A stretch of DNA of 64,000 nucleotides from Asinibacterium sp. OR53 (GCF_000515315.1 NZ_KI911562.1:682001-746000), one strand, 5' to 3'. Counted from the first letter of the stretch, positions 46,015-55,409 are shown. Notes: generated by a model from the sequence alone, not told the origin. A program made the numbers and translations.

Positions 46015-48576
46015 TTAAAAATCGAACTTGAACCTGGTCCGTACACCGATCGTAGCGATATAAGGATTGTTCAGGTAAGTGAATCGTTTCACCAGGTCTA
46101 CCCTGATCAGTTTGAATATATTACCCACTCCTACACTGCCTTCGATATAAGGTTCTTTGGAAAGTGAGAAACTCGTTGTAGTTCCTTCCAGGGAAGGAAA
46201 CTTGATCAAAGCAGGGTTCAGGTTGGGATTGTTTTCATCCCGGACACCTCCGTACAACACTTTCACCGACAACAGTTCCCTCAATTTGAGTTTTCTCAGC
46301 AAAGGAATCCGGTTAAAGATCAAACCGTTGAAATGGTGATCTACCGTAACACCTGCATAGTGGTCACTTACGAATTCCATAAAGTTCATCAGGTTATATG
46401 AATTCAACTGGTAAGCATATGTCTGGTTGGCTCGGTGAATGGTCATGAGCGGATAAGGAAGCTGCCCGAAAATATAACCGCCTTCCAACACCAGGTCGCT
46501 GTAACCTAACTGCGCCATATAAGCCCTCTTTTCTACCCGCAGGTTCAGGTTCTCGTAATTGTATTCACTACCAAACAATCCTTTCACACCTGCCGTAAAC
46601 CGCAGTGTTAAAATGGGATATTTATTGATGATGGGAATACGATACACTTTACCCTGGTAAAACTGTTCATGCGGCGCCCAGCGCAATTCACCCGAAAGTT
46701 CGGTAGTAGTGATATGATCTACGGCCACTGTTCCGGTACTATCTACTTTGCTATAACTGATAGCTCCCGCGGGTTGGTGTTGCCAATGCTTGAACCCAAA
46801 AGTGTACGACAAATGGCTGGGCAATTCATGTACGTATTCCAGTTTAAAGATATCGTTGTACAATAGTTTATTGTTCTTACCTCTTTTGAAAGACAAGAGG
46901 AAATTATCTTCCGATACAAACTGCAATTCCTGGCCGGGTATCTTGGTATCTTTCTGGTAGCTGGCCCTGATGAAGTTCAAAGGGTATTCATAGATCGATT
47001 TATTGTTGATGGAATAAGTTCCACTGAGGAAGTATTTCCATTTCTCATCTTTGAATCCGTAAGCGCCATAGGTTTCAAAGTAAATGCGTTTACTCATCTT
47101 GGGCGTGGTTCTGCCACCCAGTCTCAGTCTGAATCCTTCAATGGGATTGAAACTGTAGAACGCATTAACAGGTCCTACTTCAAACGGACCAAAAGAGGTA
47201 TATCCTGCAACCAGCAAAGTAGCAATGGCCATGGCTCTCCGGAACGAAGGCATTTTTTCCAGGCTGTCGATATTGCTGTAGATCTTCGATTCGGTATGCG
47301 TAAGCGAATCGTGACGGTTGGCCAGCCAGAAGCTATCGGTGTGCAGCTCGGCTTTATCCAGTTTTACCAGTGAAGGTCCATTGTATACACTATCAGACAA
47401 TGGTTTGTTCACCACATAGTTCTTATACGATACGGTCCTGCCGCCATAAAAACCGCTGGCTCCTGATTTGGTAATACCGGCTTCGGCCATCACACTGCTT
47501 TTCTTGATATGGTAACGGCCATCTTCGCTTTTTTCAAAATCAAGATCAATATGCAGTTCGCGCACCCAGTTCAGGTTGGCATTTTTGCTGATGAACATGT
47601 TCAGTTTCTGTACGGCATAGTTTCCATCGAGCGTGATATACATATTGCCCCTGAAGAGCAGGTCGTTGGTATTCCTGGGGGTGAAATACATCTTGATCAG
47701 CTTCCTGCCATTCTCATCGGTTACCGTATCCCTGATGTAATACATGTAAAACGTGGGGCCGAGATCGGCAATGGGACTCAGGAACTGGTACGTAAAGAGC
47801 GGGATATTGTTGTCGTATATATCCACATCCATCACCAACCTGTTCAGGTAGCTACTTACTCCGTGGTTATCGATGTATTCACCAAAATTCACCTGTTTCT
47901 GTCCGGTGACAATGGTTTTGGTTTTTTCGGGATTCCGGCGATAATATTTTTTCGACAATGTTTCTTCCAGGTAAACCGGCATCAGCGATTTGCCGCGAAC
48001 AGATAGGGTATCCCTGTTATCGAATAAGAACTGGTACTTGCGCAACAGTTTGCTGTTCATTATTTTTTCAGGAATGCTGCTGAGCGATACCTCCAGTTTT
48101 TCGTATTGATCGTATTGGAGATAATTATACCGCTCCATGCGGTTGATCGGTTTGTTTTCGATCACATGCCTGATGAGTTCAACCGCCGGGTTGTTTTTAT
48201 TCCTGTATTTCGCCCGCTTATTAGTAGTAACGGTTACATTGTTCACGGCACGGGGGTCCGCCTCCATTTCAAGGTTGATGGTTTGTTCCTTACCTATTGC
48301 AATGGGTCTCGAAATGGTGATATATCCTACATAGAAAATCTGAATGGTAGGATTGGATATCTTGCCTATTGATTGGAGTGTATAATTACCCAGGCTATCG
48401 GTAACCGTTCCGCGCCCTCCCTTGAATACCACGCTCACATACTGCAATGGCTGTTTGGTGACTGCATCAACGACCTTCCCCTGTATCACGGTTTGCGATA
48501 CAGCTGCATAAGCAAAGCCCAGCAACAAGAACAGTAAGGAAAATAAATATTTTATCAGGGTCCTTTTCCTTTCCAT
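46015..48576 (-). CDS. DUF5686 outer-membrane protein with carboxypeptidase-regulatory-like domain
   Basis: 853 residues. A signal peptide (about 1-28, ending AAVSQ) is followed by a carboxypeptidase-regulatory-like beta domain (about 29-105, VIQGKVVDAVTKQPLQYVSV) and a long region typical of DUF5686. The C-terminal 350 residues are rich in alternating aromatic strands and end in ATIGVRTRFKFDF, a terminal Phe as in outer-membrane barrels. It lies between the GtrA-like and phosphatidyltransferase genes with gaps of 5 and 80 bases. A role in surface assembly or lipid handling is a guess from position. Confidence 0.87.
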   Translation of the reverse strand: MERKRTLIKYLFSLLFLLLGFAYAAVSQTVIQGKVVDAVTKQPLQYVSVVFKGGRGTVTDSLGNYTLQSIGKISNPTIQIFYVGYITISRPIAIGKEQTINLEMEADPRAVNNVTVTTNKRAKYRNKNNPAVELIRHVIENKPINRMERYNYLQYDQYEKLEVSLSSIPEKIMNSKLLRKYQFLFDNRDTLSVRGKSLMPVYLEETLSKKYYRRNPEKTKTIVTGQKQVNFGEYIDNHGVSSYLNRLVMDVDIYDNNIPLFTYQFLSPIADLGPTFYMYYIRDTVTDENGRKLIKMYFTPRNTNDLLFRGNMYITLDGNYAVQKLNMFISKNANLNWVRELHIDLDFEKSEDGRYHIKKSSVMAEAGITKSGASGFYGGRTVSYKNYVVNKPLSDSVYNGPSLVKLDKAELHTDSFWLANRHDSLTHTESKIYSNIDSLEKMPSFRRAMAIATLLVAGYTSFGPFEVGPVNAFYSFNPIEGFRLRLGGRTTPKMSKRIYFETYGAYGFKDEKWKYFLSGTYSINNKSIYEYPLNFIRASYQKDTKIPGQELQFVSEDNFLLSFKRGKNNKLLYNDIFKLEYVHELPSHLSYTFGFKHWQHQPAGAISYSKVDSTGTVAVDHITTTELSGELRWAPHEQFYQGKVYRIPIINKYPILTLRFTAGVKGLFGSEYNYENLNLRVEKRAYMAQLGYSDLVLEGGYIFGQLPYPLMTIHRANQTYAYQLNSYNLMNFMEFVSDHYAGVTVDHHFNGLIFNRIPLLRKLKLRELLSVKVLYGGVRDENNPNLNPALIKFPSLEGTTTSFSLSKEPYIEGSVGVGNIFKLIRVDLVKRFTYLNNPYIATIGVRTRFKFDF

Positions 48577-48581
48577 AATAA

Positions 48582-48953
48582 CTATTTAAACACGAATCTC
48601 TTTTGCATCAGGTAATTATAGGTAGCGCCTATAACTATCGATACCAGGATCTTCGACAACACGTAATTTATTCTTCCATAGTTCGTAACTACATATACCC
48701 CACCTGAAACCAATACGAGGTTGCCCGTCCATACCAGCAGGTATTTGATCGCCTGCATAGGAATACCTTTCTCTGTTGCCTTGAATACCCATCTTCTTCC
48801 CAGCATGAAGTTGGCAACTCCTCCGCTGATGGTACCGATTACACTTGCAGCCAGGTACCAGCAGTGAAATACTTCCACCAAAATGATGGTGACAGCGAAA
48901 TCCACTATGGTAGCGGCCAGCGAAGCGGCCTGTGCTTTTATAAAAGTAACCAT
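48582..48953 (-). CDS. GtrA-like membrane protein
   Basis: 123 residues with four membrane helices and the family motifs DFAVTIILVEVF, GGVANFMLGRRWVF and YNYLMQKRFVF. GtrA-like proteins are thought to move polyprenyl-linked sugars or otherwise support glycolipid assembly, but many members are uncharacterised. It starts three bases after the PgpA stop and ends five bases before the DUF5686 start, so it belongs to the same transcript. Confidence 0.9.
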   Translation of the reverse strand: MVTFIKAQAASLAATIVDFAVTIILVEVFHCWYLAASVIGTISGGVANFMLGRRWVFKATEKGIPMQAIKYLLVWTGNLVLVSGGVYVVTNYGRINYVLSKILVSIVIGATYNYLMQKRFVFK

Positions 48954-48956
48954 CGT

Positions 48957-49409
48957 TTAAAACAAGTTGAACCACAACACAAGTTGGAGCAGCAGGTTAC
49001 TGTATATACCTGCAACCACATCATCGGCCATCACACCCCAGCCTCCGGGCAGTGATTCTGTTTTACGGATCAGCAGCGGTTTTGCGATATCAAAAAAACG
49101 GAACAGGATCAGTCCTGCTACCACATACCAAAACTTTACAGGCACGAACAACAGCGTAACACACATACCCGCCACTTCATCGATTACTACACGGCTGCTG
49201 TCTTTCCCCCAATCTCTTTCGGTCTTCGATGCAACCCAGGTTCCCACAAAAACAACGATCACTGCAACTATCAGACCAGTCGTGTAGCCCGCTGTATTCA
49301 ACGGAGTCAGATACCATGCTGCGGCAGTTAGCGCCGCAGCAATGGTACCTCCTCCGCGGATATATCCTATTCCAAAGCAACTGGCAACCAGTTTACTGAT
49401 GGTGATCAT
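48957..49409 (-). CDS. PgpA-family lipid phosphatase (predicted phosphatidylinositol-phosphate phosphatase)
   Basis: 150 residues. GIGYIRGGGT, KDSSRVVIDEVAGM, FRFFDIAKP and GGWGVMADDVVAG are the PgpA family motifs, with three membrane helices. PgpA proper dephosphorylates phosphatidylglycerophosphate. Beside an inositol-phosphate synthase and a CDP-alcohol transferase, the likely substrate here is phosphatidylinositol phosphate, as reported for Bacteroides. Its ATG overlaps the preceding stop as ATGA, indicating coupled translation with the synthase. Confidence 0.88.
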   Translation of the reverse strand: MITISKLVASCFGIGYIRGGGTIAAALTAAAWYLTPLNTAGYTTGLIVAVIVVFVGTWVASKTERDWGKDSSRVVIDEVAGMCVTLLFVPVKFWYVVAGLILFRFFDIAKPLLIRKTESLPGGWGVMADDVVAGIYSNLLLQLVLWFNLF

Positions 49410-50731
49410 AATGCTTCAACCAGGTCCTGGTAATAATCCAATCCCAGATGGGTGATCAGGTCTTCTCCCATAAGATGACGCAACGTATTCTGCAACTTGA
49501 TCAGCTGTTTGAAAATATCATGTTCCGGTCTCAGGCCCGGCGCCGTTTGCGGCGATTTGAAATAGAACGATAACCATTCCTGGATACCGGTCATACCCGC
49601 GCGTTTGGCAAGGTCCATGAACAATGCCAGGTCAAGCACGATAGGAGCTGCCAGGATAGAATCGCGACAGAGGAAGTTGATCTTGATCTGCATGCCATAT
49701 CCAAGCCATCCGAAAATATCTATATTGTCCCAACTCTCTTTGTTATCACCGTGCGGAGGATAGTAATTGATGCGCACTTTATGATACAGTTCTCCATATA
49801 AGCCGGGATTGATCTCCGGTTGTAAAATATCTTCCAGTACACTCAGCTTGGATACTTCTTTTGTTTTGAAATTATCCGGATCGTCCAGCACCAGTCCGTC
49901 CCTGTTACCCAATATATTGGTAGAGAACCAGCCGCGAACACCCAATGCCCTTGCGTGTAAACCGGGTGCCAGTATGGTTTTCATCAATGTTTGTCCGGTC
50001 TTGAAATCTTTTCCGCCGATCGGTGTATCGGTTTCTTTGGCCAACTGTATCAATGCAGGTATATCGCAGGTAAGGTTGGGAGCGCCGTTCGCAAAAGGTA
50101 TACCCATACTGATCGCAGCATAGGCATAGATCATGCTGGGCGATATGGCCGGATCATTATTTTTCAATCCTGCTTCGAATACCTCAATGCTTTCATGCAC
50201 GGCCGATTGTTCAATGTATTTCTCGGTTGAACCGCACCATACCAGCACAACCCTGTTACAACCATTGGCCTTACTGAACTGTTCGATATCGGCAGCCACT
50301 GCTTTCGCCAGGTCGTATTTGGTAGGCGCTTCTTTGATATTATGGCCATCCAGATTTTTGACATAAGATTTATCGAACACGGCCTTCATGGGCACGATGG
50401 CTTCCAGCTCCGGCTTGATGGCTTGTAACAGGGCCGGTTCCAGCACTTTTGCTTTCATGGCCGCTTCATACACATTATCGCCGTACACATCCCATCCGCC
50501 GAAAACCACGTCCTGCAGGTTGGCCAAAGGAACAAAATCCTTGATCAGCGGATACCTGTTTTCCGTGCGCTTACCCAAACGGATATTTCCCATCTGCGTG
50601 AGCGCTCCTATGGGTTGGGCCAGGCCCTTGTTTACGGCTGCTACCCCGGCAATGAACGTGGTGGCTACAGCACCTAAACCGGGCAGTAGTATACCCAGTT
50701 TACCATCCGCTGATTGAATCTGTTCTTTCAT
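49406..50731 (-). CDS. ino1: Inositol-3-phosphate synthase (myo-inositol-1-phosphate synthase)
   Basis: 441 residues. It cyclises glucose-6-phosphate to inositol phosphate using bound NAD. The N-terminal GILLPGLGAVATT is the nucleotide-binding turn. VLVWCGSTEKY, FANGAPNLTCDIPAL and GGKDFKTGQTLMKT are the catalytic-core segments, the last containing a catalytic lysine region. The size and motifs match the Bacteroidota form. It is the first enzyme gene of the run and supplies inositol for the lipid genes that follow. A TetR gene ends 38 bases upstream. Confidence 0.95.
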   Translation of the reverse strand: MKEQIQSADGKLGILLPGLGAVATTFIAGVAAVNKGLAQPIGALTQMGNIRLGKRTENRYPLIKDFVPLANLQDVVFGGWDVYGDNVYEAAMKAKVLEPALLQAIKPELEAIVPMKAVFDKSYVKNLDGHNIKEAPTKYDLAKAVAADIEQFSKANGCNRVVLVWCGSTEKYIEQSAVHESIEVFEAGLKNNDPAISPSMIYAYAAISMGIPFANGAPNLTCDIPALIQLAKETDTPIGGKDFKTGQTLMKTILAPGLHARALGVRGWFSTNILGNRDGLVLDDPDNFKTKEVSKLSVLEDILQPEINPGLYGELYHKVRINYYPPHGDNKESWDNIDIFGWLGYGMQIKINFLCRDSILAAPIVLDLALFMDLAKRAGMTGIQEWLSFYFKSPQTAPGLRPEHDIFKQLIKLQNTLRHLMGEDLITHLGLDYYQDLVEAL

Positions 50732-50769
50732 TTTTTATGTATTTATCATCAATAAATCCGCCAATCAAC

Positions 50770-51399
50770 CTATGATAGAACGATTGGCGGCTGTGTATAT
50801 TTTACTTTTTTAAGTCCGCGTATCAGAATCGAAACAATGGATCCTATCCGCACTTCCATTTTAGTGTATTTATTGTTGAGGAACATGTCGCGTTCTATGC
50901 CGCGCAGCGAGCTCACCATAACCGAGGGTAACAGGTCGAGCTCTTTACTGATGCTCCTGTCAAATTCGCCATTGGCCAGTCCGAATGAAAGGATACTCTT
51001 CATCAGTTTGGTTTCCTGCTGGTCATACGCGAAGTACATGTGTTTCATACACCGCATGTTCTCCTGTAATTCGCCCCTGACGATCTTATAAAGGTTTGAT
51101 TTTTTTTGCAGGGCCTTGATCTTGGTAACGGCAAACATTTTCAGCTTTTCCTCTGCAGTAACTGCATGGTTCACAGCCTGCATCACCTGGTGGAACACTT
51201 CATCCATTTCTTTCATGATGACCGCATCGAATATTTCTTCCTTGCTGCAGAAATAATAATACAATGTACTTTTCCCCTTACCCAGTGTTTTGGCAATATC
51301 TTCCATCGTGGTCTTTTTAAGACCATACTGCTGGAAAAGCTTCTGCGCTACTTTCAGTATCTCTTCCCTGATCAGTTCGTCTTTGGGTGAGGTGAGCAT
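50770..51399 (-). CDS. TetR-family regulator, first gene of the inositol-lipid run
   Basis: 209 residues. The N-terminal helix-turn-helix (about 12-60) reads LFQQYGLKKTTMEDIAKTLG then GKSTLYYYFCSKEEIF, the classic TetR pattern. The C-terminal ligand domain is not assignable. It is 38 bases ahead of ino1 on the same strand and has its own promoter-like sequence, so it may autoregulate the whole downstream run. A fatty-acid or acyl-CoA ligand would fit the acyl-CoA ligase at the end of the run but is speculation. Confidence 0.92.
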   Translation of the reverse strand: MLTSPKDELIREEILKVAQKLFQQYGLKKTTMEDIAKTLGKGKSTLYYYFCSKEEIFDAVIMKEMDEVFHQVMQAVNHAVTAEEKLKMFAVTKIKALQKKSNLYKIVRGELQENMRCMKHMYFAYDQQETKLMKSILSFGLANGEFDRSISKELDLLPSVMVSSLRGIERDMFLNNKYTKMEVRIGSIVSILIRGLKKVKYTQPPIVLS

Positions 51400-51424
51400 T
51401 TTCGACTAAAATCGTTTTTCGGTC

Positions 51425-51457
51425 CAAAATTAGTGCAAAAACTTTTTCCCGTCCCAA
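51425..51457 (-). promoter_or_regulatory. Promoter of the tetR-ino1 run
   Basis: TAATTTTG at 51432-51425 is an exact TAnnTTTG match, with TTG at 51457-51455 and a 22-base spacer. Transcription would start near 51418, about 19 bases before the tetR ATG. Confidence 0.45.
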
Positions 51458-51470
51458 CCGTTTATCAAAA

Positions 51471-52544
51471 TCATCCGTTCTTGGAGGCAAAATGGCGCAT
51501 CAGGTCGCAGAATGTCTGTACGCTTTCCAGCGGCAGCGCATTATACATGCTGATCCTGACGCCGCCCACGGTACGGTAGCCTTTAACACCGATCATACCT
51601 TCCTGTTTGCAAAGATTCAGGAAGCTTTCTTCGAGAGAGGGGTTCTGTAAAAAGAAAATACCATTCATCCAGCTGCGGTCTTCTTTGGCAACCACCGGCT
51701 GGTACACTTCCTGCAGGCTGTCGAGGGTATTGTAAAACAAGTCCGCCTTAGCGCGGTTTCTTTTCTGCATTTCGGGCAATCCGCCTTCGTTCAATATCCA
51801 GCGCAGCGTAAGCATGCTCACATAGACTGCAAAAACCGGTGGTGTATTCATCAGCGATCCTGCTGCAATGTGTTTGCTGTAGTCCATGATGGTAGGTATC
51901 TTCCGGGATACCTTACCCAATATGTCTTTGCGAATCACGGTCATATTCACACCGGCGGCTCCCATGTTCTTTTGCGCACCTGCATAGATGAGGGCGAATT
52001 TATTGAAGTCCATCGGCCGGCAAAAAATATCGCTGCTCATATCGGCCACCAGCGGTACTGCTGTTTGCGGGAATTGGTGCCACTGTGTGCCTTCCACCGT
52101 ATTGTTGGTGGTGATATGCAAATAGCTGGCATCGGAAGGAATAGCAAAATCCTTCTGGATATAACTGTGTTTGCGGTCAGATGTATCAGACACTACCTGC
52201 ACTTCTCCAAACAAAGCCGCTTCCTTGTGGGCTTTGTTCCCCCAGATACCATTATCACAGTATGCGGCCATGGCATTTTCATCCAGCAGGTTCATCGGCA
52301 CCTGCATGAACTGGGTGGTAGCACCTCCGTGCAGGAAAAGCACTTCATGGTCATCACCCAGTTGCATCAGTGTTTTTACGGAGCTGATGGCTTCATTCAG
52401 TATTTCCTGGAACCAGGCAGTGCGGTGGCCGATTTCCAGAACAGACAATCCGGTGCCATTGAAATCGAGGATAGCTCTGGAAGCGGCTTCCAATACGGGT
52501 TGCGGCAGGATTGAAGGTCCTGAATTGAAGTTGTGAAGTTTCAT
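51471..52544 (-). CDS. serC: Phosphoserine aminotransferase
   Basis: 357 residues from the ATG at 52544 (MKLHNFNSGPSILP). A TTG seven codons earlier is not needed. It makes 3-phosphoserine from 3-phosphohydroxypyruvate with pyridoxal phosphate on Lys192 in YAGAQKNMGAAG. FLHGGATTQFMQVPMNLL and HITTNNTVEGTQW are family segments. It follows the DUF502 gene by 30 bases. serA and serB are not in the window. Confidence 0.95.
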   Translation of the reverse strand: MKLHNFNSGPSILPQPVLEAASRAILDFNGTGLSVLEIGHRTAWFQEILNEAISSVKTLMQLGDDHEVLFLHGGATTQFMQVPMNLLDENAMAAYCDNGIWGNKAHKEAALFGEVQVVSDTSDRKHSYIQKDFAIPSDASYLHITTNNTVEGTQWHQFPQTAVPLVADMSSDIFCRPMDFNKFALIYAGAQKNMGAAGVNMTVIRKDILGKVSRKIPTIMDYSKHIAAGSLMNTPPVFAVYVSMLTLRWILNEGGLPEMQKRNRAKADLFYNTLDSLQEVYQPVVAKEDRSWMNGIFFLQNPSLEESFLNLCKQEGMIGVKGYRTVGGVRISMYNALPLESVQTFCDLMRHFASKNG

Positions 52545-52574
52545 TTCGGTTGCTTGAGGCCGCAAGATACTATA

Positions 52575-53222
52575 TTATTCATGCACATCTGTTACACCGC
52601 CCGATACCGCATACTTCATAGCATCTGCGGCGCTCACCTTATCGATGAGGCGGATATGATCGCGGGGAACGATATACGTAATGCCCGATATGGCATAAGA
52701 ATGCGGCACATACACCGTTACATGATCGGCGAGGTTGAATTCACGAGCCGATTGCTGTGTCATGAAACCGATACGCCATACATTGGGAGCATCTACATTC
52801 ACCAGAACGGCTTTGTCGAATTTTTTCTTATTGCCTGCAAAAGCTTCCAGGAAATCTTTCACAGAGGAATAAATGAATTTGATACCCGGTGTTTTTTCCA
52901 ATACGGTATCCAATACCGCTACCAATCTCCCCACTACGAAAAGAGATGACAACCATCCTACCAATAATACCAGGGCCACTACCACCACAAAACCCAGGCC
53001 GGGCAGGCTGTTCACATTGCCGGCTATATCTTTTTTTAACAGATCGGGAAACAAGGCATTCACCAGGTTGGGTAAAAAACCGTCTACCAGCTTAAAAAGG
53101 CCTACTACTACCCACAGTGTGATGCCTATCGGCGCCAGTACAATCAACCCTTGTAAAAACAACTGCAAAAGTTTCTTCAAATAGTTGCGTACATTGGGTT
53201 TGAGCCTGCTCATGGCATTCAA
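52575..53222 (-). CDS. DUF502 family membrane protein
   Basis: 215 residues. Two membrane helices (about 16-40 with GLIVLAPIGITLWVVVGLF, and about 72-95) precede a soluble part with TPGIKFIYSSVKDF, the conserved DUF502 segment. The family's function is unknown. It is 30 bases upstream of serC and likely shares its transcript. Confidence 0.88.
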   Translation of the reverse strand: MNAMSRLKPNVRNYLKKLLQLFLQGLIVLAPIGITLWVVVGLFKLVDGFLPNLVNALFPDLLKKDIAGNVNSLPGLGFVVVVALVLLVGWLSSLFVVGRLVAVLDTVLEKTPGIKFIYSSVKDFLEAFAGNKKKFDKAVLVNVDAPNVWRIGFMTQQSAREFNLADHVTVYVPHSYAISGITYIVPRDHIRLIDKVSAADAMKYAVSGGVTDVHE

Positions 53223-53382
53223 TTTGTATGCAATCTACAGAAGATTTCTTAATAGCACCGGAACCGTTCTTTTCAAAAAAACAACCATCCAGATACAATA
53301 TCAGGTAAGCTGGCACGTCTCCCCAGTTTGCGTTCATCTTATTTTTCAACCGTTCAACACAAAAAATCAGGGAAAAAAGGCC

Positions 53383-53410
53383 GGAAACTTTAGCAACGAT
53401 TAAAGTTTCC
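53383..53410. promoter_or_regulatory. Perfect inverted repeat upstream of the efflux operon (candidate TetR operator)
   Basis: GGAAACTTTA and TAAAGTTTCC are perfect 10-base arms separated by eight bases, ending 27 bases before the tetR ATG. The size and symmetry suit a TetR-family dimer site, and repression of its own operon is the usual arrangement. No other strong palindrome is present in this 215-base divergent region. Confidence 0.6.
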
Positions 53411-53437
53411 ATAGTTTTACGGCCCGAAATGTGAGTC

Positions 53438-54070
53438 ATGGACATACAAGAAAGAATTGTACTAAAAGCACACGAGCTGTTTATGCGTTACGGTATCCGT
53501 AGCGTAAGCATGGACGAAATTGCCAACCACCTGGGCATGAGCAAAAAAACCATTTACCAGTTTTTTGCCGATAAAGATGCGCTGGTAGAAAGTGTGATAG
53601 ACATTGAGATCAGCAGAACCAGGGAAGATTGCAGTGTGCATCGTCAAAAATCGGAAAATCCCGTTCACGAGATCTTCCTGGCCGTTGACATGCTGCAGGA
53701 ATTGCTCAAAAGTATGAATCCTTCCCTGATGTTCGACCTTGAAAAATACCATGCCAGGGCTTTTCAGAAAATCAGTGAGCACAAAAACCGCTTCCTGTAC
53801 GATGTGATCAAAAGCAACTTGGAAAAAGGCATTAGAGATGAGTTGTACCGGCCCGAGATCAATACGGATATCATGACCCGTTACCGGTTAGCTACTACAT
53901 TCCTCTTGTTCAACCCGGAGTTGTTCTCTACAGGAAAGTATACGCTGCCGCAGGTGATGGAAGAGATCACGGATAATTTTTTATACGGACTGGTAACGAC
54001 GAAAGGACTGAAGCTCATCCAGAAATACAAGCAACAACGATTAAAGACAAAAAATGTAACCTATGAGTAA
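53438..54070 (+). CDS. TetR-family regulator of the RND efflux operon
   Basis: 210 residues with an N-terminal helix-turn-helix, LFMRYGIRSVSMDEIANHLG then MSKKTIYQFFADKDAL. It heads a co-directional efflux operon and overlaps the next gene's start by eight bases. Autoregulation through the palindrome just upstream is likely. Its C-terminal domain should sense a toxic compound that the pump exports, but the ligand is not predictable. Confidence 0.93.
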   Translation: MDIQERIVLKAHELFMRYGIRSVSMDEIANHLGMSKKTIYQFFADKDALVESVIDIEISRTREDCSVHRQKSENPVHEIFLAVDMLQELLKSMNPSLMFDLEKYHARAFQKISEHKNRFLYDVIKSNLEKGIRDELYRPEINTDIMTRYRLATTFLLFNPELFSTGKYTLPQVMEEITDNFLYGLVTTKGLKLIQKYKQQRLKTKNVTYE

Positions 54071-55409
54071 AAGAGGATCAACAACCATTTGGCTGTTTTG
54101 TCTGGCATTGTTCAGCAGCACGGGTTTTGCACAAGCACCGGGGGCCATACATGAACTTTCCATTCAACAGGCTGTGGAATATGCACACAAAAATAATGTA
54201 CAGGTAAAGAACGCCCTGCTCGATATCAGCATCCAGCAGCAGAGCAACAGGGATATTACTTCTGCAGCCCTGCCCAGCGTAACAGGATCGATCGGAGCAA
54301 CTGATTACCTGAAGATACCTACTTCACTGTTGCCCGGAGAAGTGTTCGGCCAACCGCGCGGAACTTATATCCCCGTTCAGTTCGGTACCAAATACAATTC
54401 TACTGCCAGCATACAGCTTCAGCAACTGTTGTTCGACGGACAGGTATTCATTGGTCTGCAGGCAAGGGCCACTTCCCTGGAATGGCGTAAAAAATCTGCG
54501 GAAGTAACCGAGGAGGCCATCAAGACCAATATTTATAAAATATACTACCAGCTCGTTGTAAGCAAAACACAGATCGCGCTGCTCGATGCCAATATCAACC
54601 GGTTGAATAAATTGGATCATGATACGCGTGAGTTGTACAAGAATGGTTTTGCAGAAAAGCTGGACCTTGATAAGATCGCTGTGCAGGTTGCCAATCTGCA
54701 AACTGAAAAAACCAAAGCGCTCAACAATATCGATATTGGCTACCTGGGACTGAAAACACTTATGGGTATGCCCATTAAAGACAGCCTCGTGCTAACCGAC
54801 AAGATCACGGACGATCAGATCAAGGAAGATTTTACGAATGACAGCAGCTACCAGTACTCCGACAGAAAGGAATTTCAATACCTGCAACTGGCCAAGAAGC
54901 TAAACGAGTTCAATATCAAGCGTTACAAGCTGAGTTATTTCCCCACCCTTTCATTGACCGGCGCTTACAGCAAAAATGCCCAGCGTAATGAATTCGATTT
55001 TTTTGGAAAAGGCGACTGGTTTACCACTTCGTATGTAGGGCTGAATATTTCCATTCCTATTTTCGACGGTTTTGCCAAAGATTCCAGGATTAAAAAGTCG
55101 AGGATGGAGCTGACACAAACCAATAACCAGATCGATAATCTCCAATTGTCTATCGACAATGAAGTAGCGCAGGCCAGGATCAATTTCCGTTCTGCCATCT
55201 CCACTATGAGTTACCAGAAGAAAAACATGGACCTGGCAGAAGATGTGTACAACCAGACCAAAAAGAAATACGAAATAGGTTCGGGCTCGAATACAGAAAT
55301 CACTTCTGCCCAAACAGATCTCGTTACTGCTCAAACTAATTATATCAACGCTTTGTATACCGCCATCATTGCGAAGGTGGATTACCTGAAAGCAATAGGA
55401 AAATTATAA
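54063..55409 (+). CDS. TolC-family outer-membrane efflux protein
   Basis: 448 residues. A signal peptide ends near FAQ (about 25). Two repeats of long coiled helices (about 40-230 and 270-445) are typical of outer-membrane efflux proteins, with LSIQQAVEYAHKNN near the mature start. It forms the outer channel of the pump encoded by the next two genes, and is preceded by the overlapping TetR gene. Confidence 0.93.
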   Translation: MSKRGSTTIWLFCLALFSSTGFAQAPGAIHELSIQQAVEYAHKNNVQVKNALLDISIQQQSNRDITSAALPSVTGSIGATDYLKIPTSLLPGEVFGQPRGTYIPVQFGTKYNSTASIQLQQLLFDGQVFIGLQARATSLEWRKKSAEVTEEAIKTNIYKIYYQLVVSKTQIALLDANINRLNKLDHDTRELYKNGFAEKLDLDKIAVQVANLQTEKTKALNNIDIGYLGLKTLMGMPIKDSLVLTDKITDDQIKEDFTNDSSYQYSDRKEFQYLQLAKKLNEFNIKRYKLSYFPTLSLTGAYSKNAQRNEFDFFGKGDWFTTSYVGLNISIPIFDGFAKDSRIKKSRMELTQTNNQIDNLQLSIDNEVAQARINFRSAISTMSYQKKNMDLAEDVYNQTKKKYEIGSGSNTEITSAQTDLVTAQTNYINALYTAIIAKVDYLKAIGKL

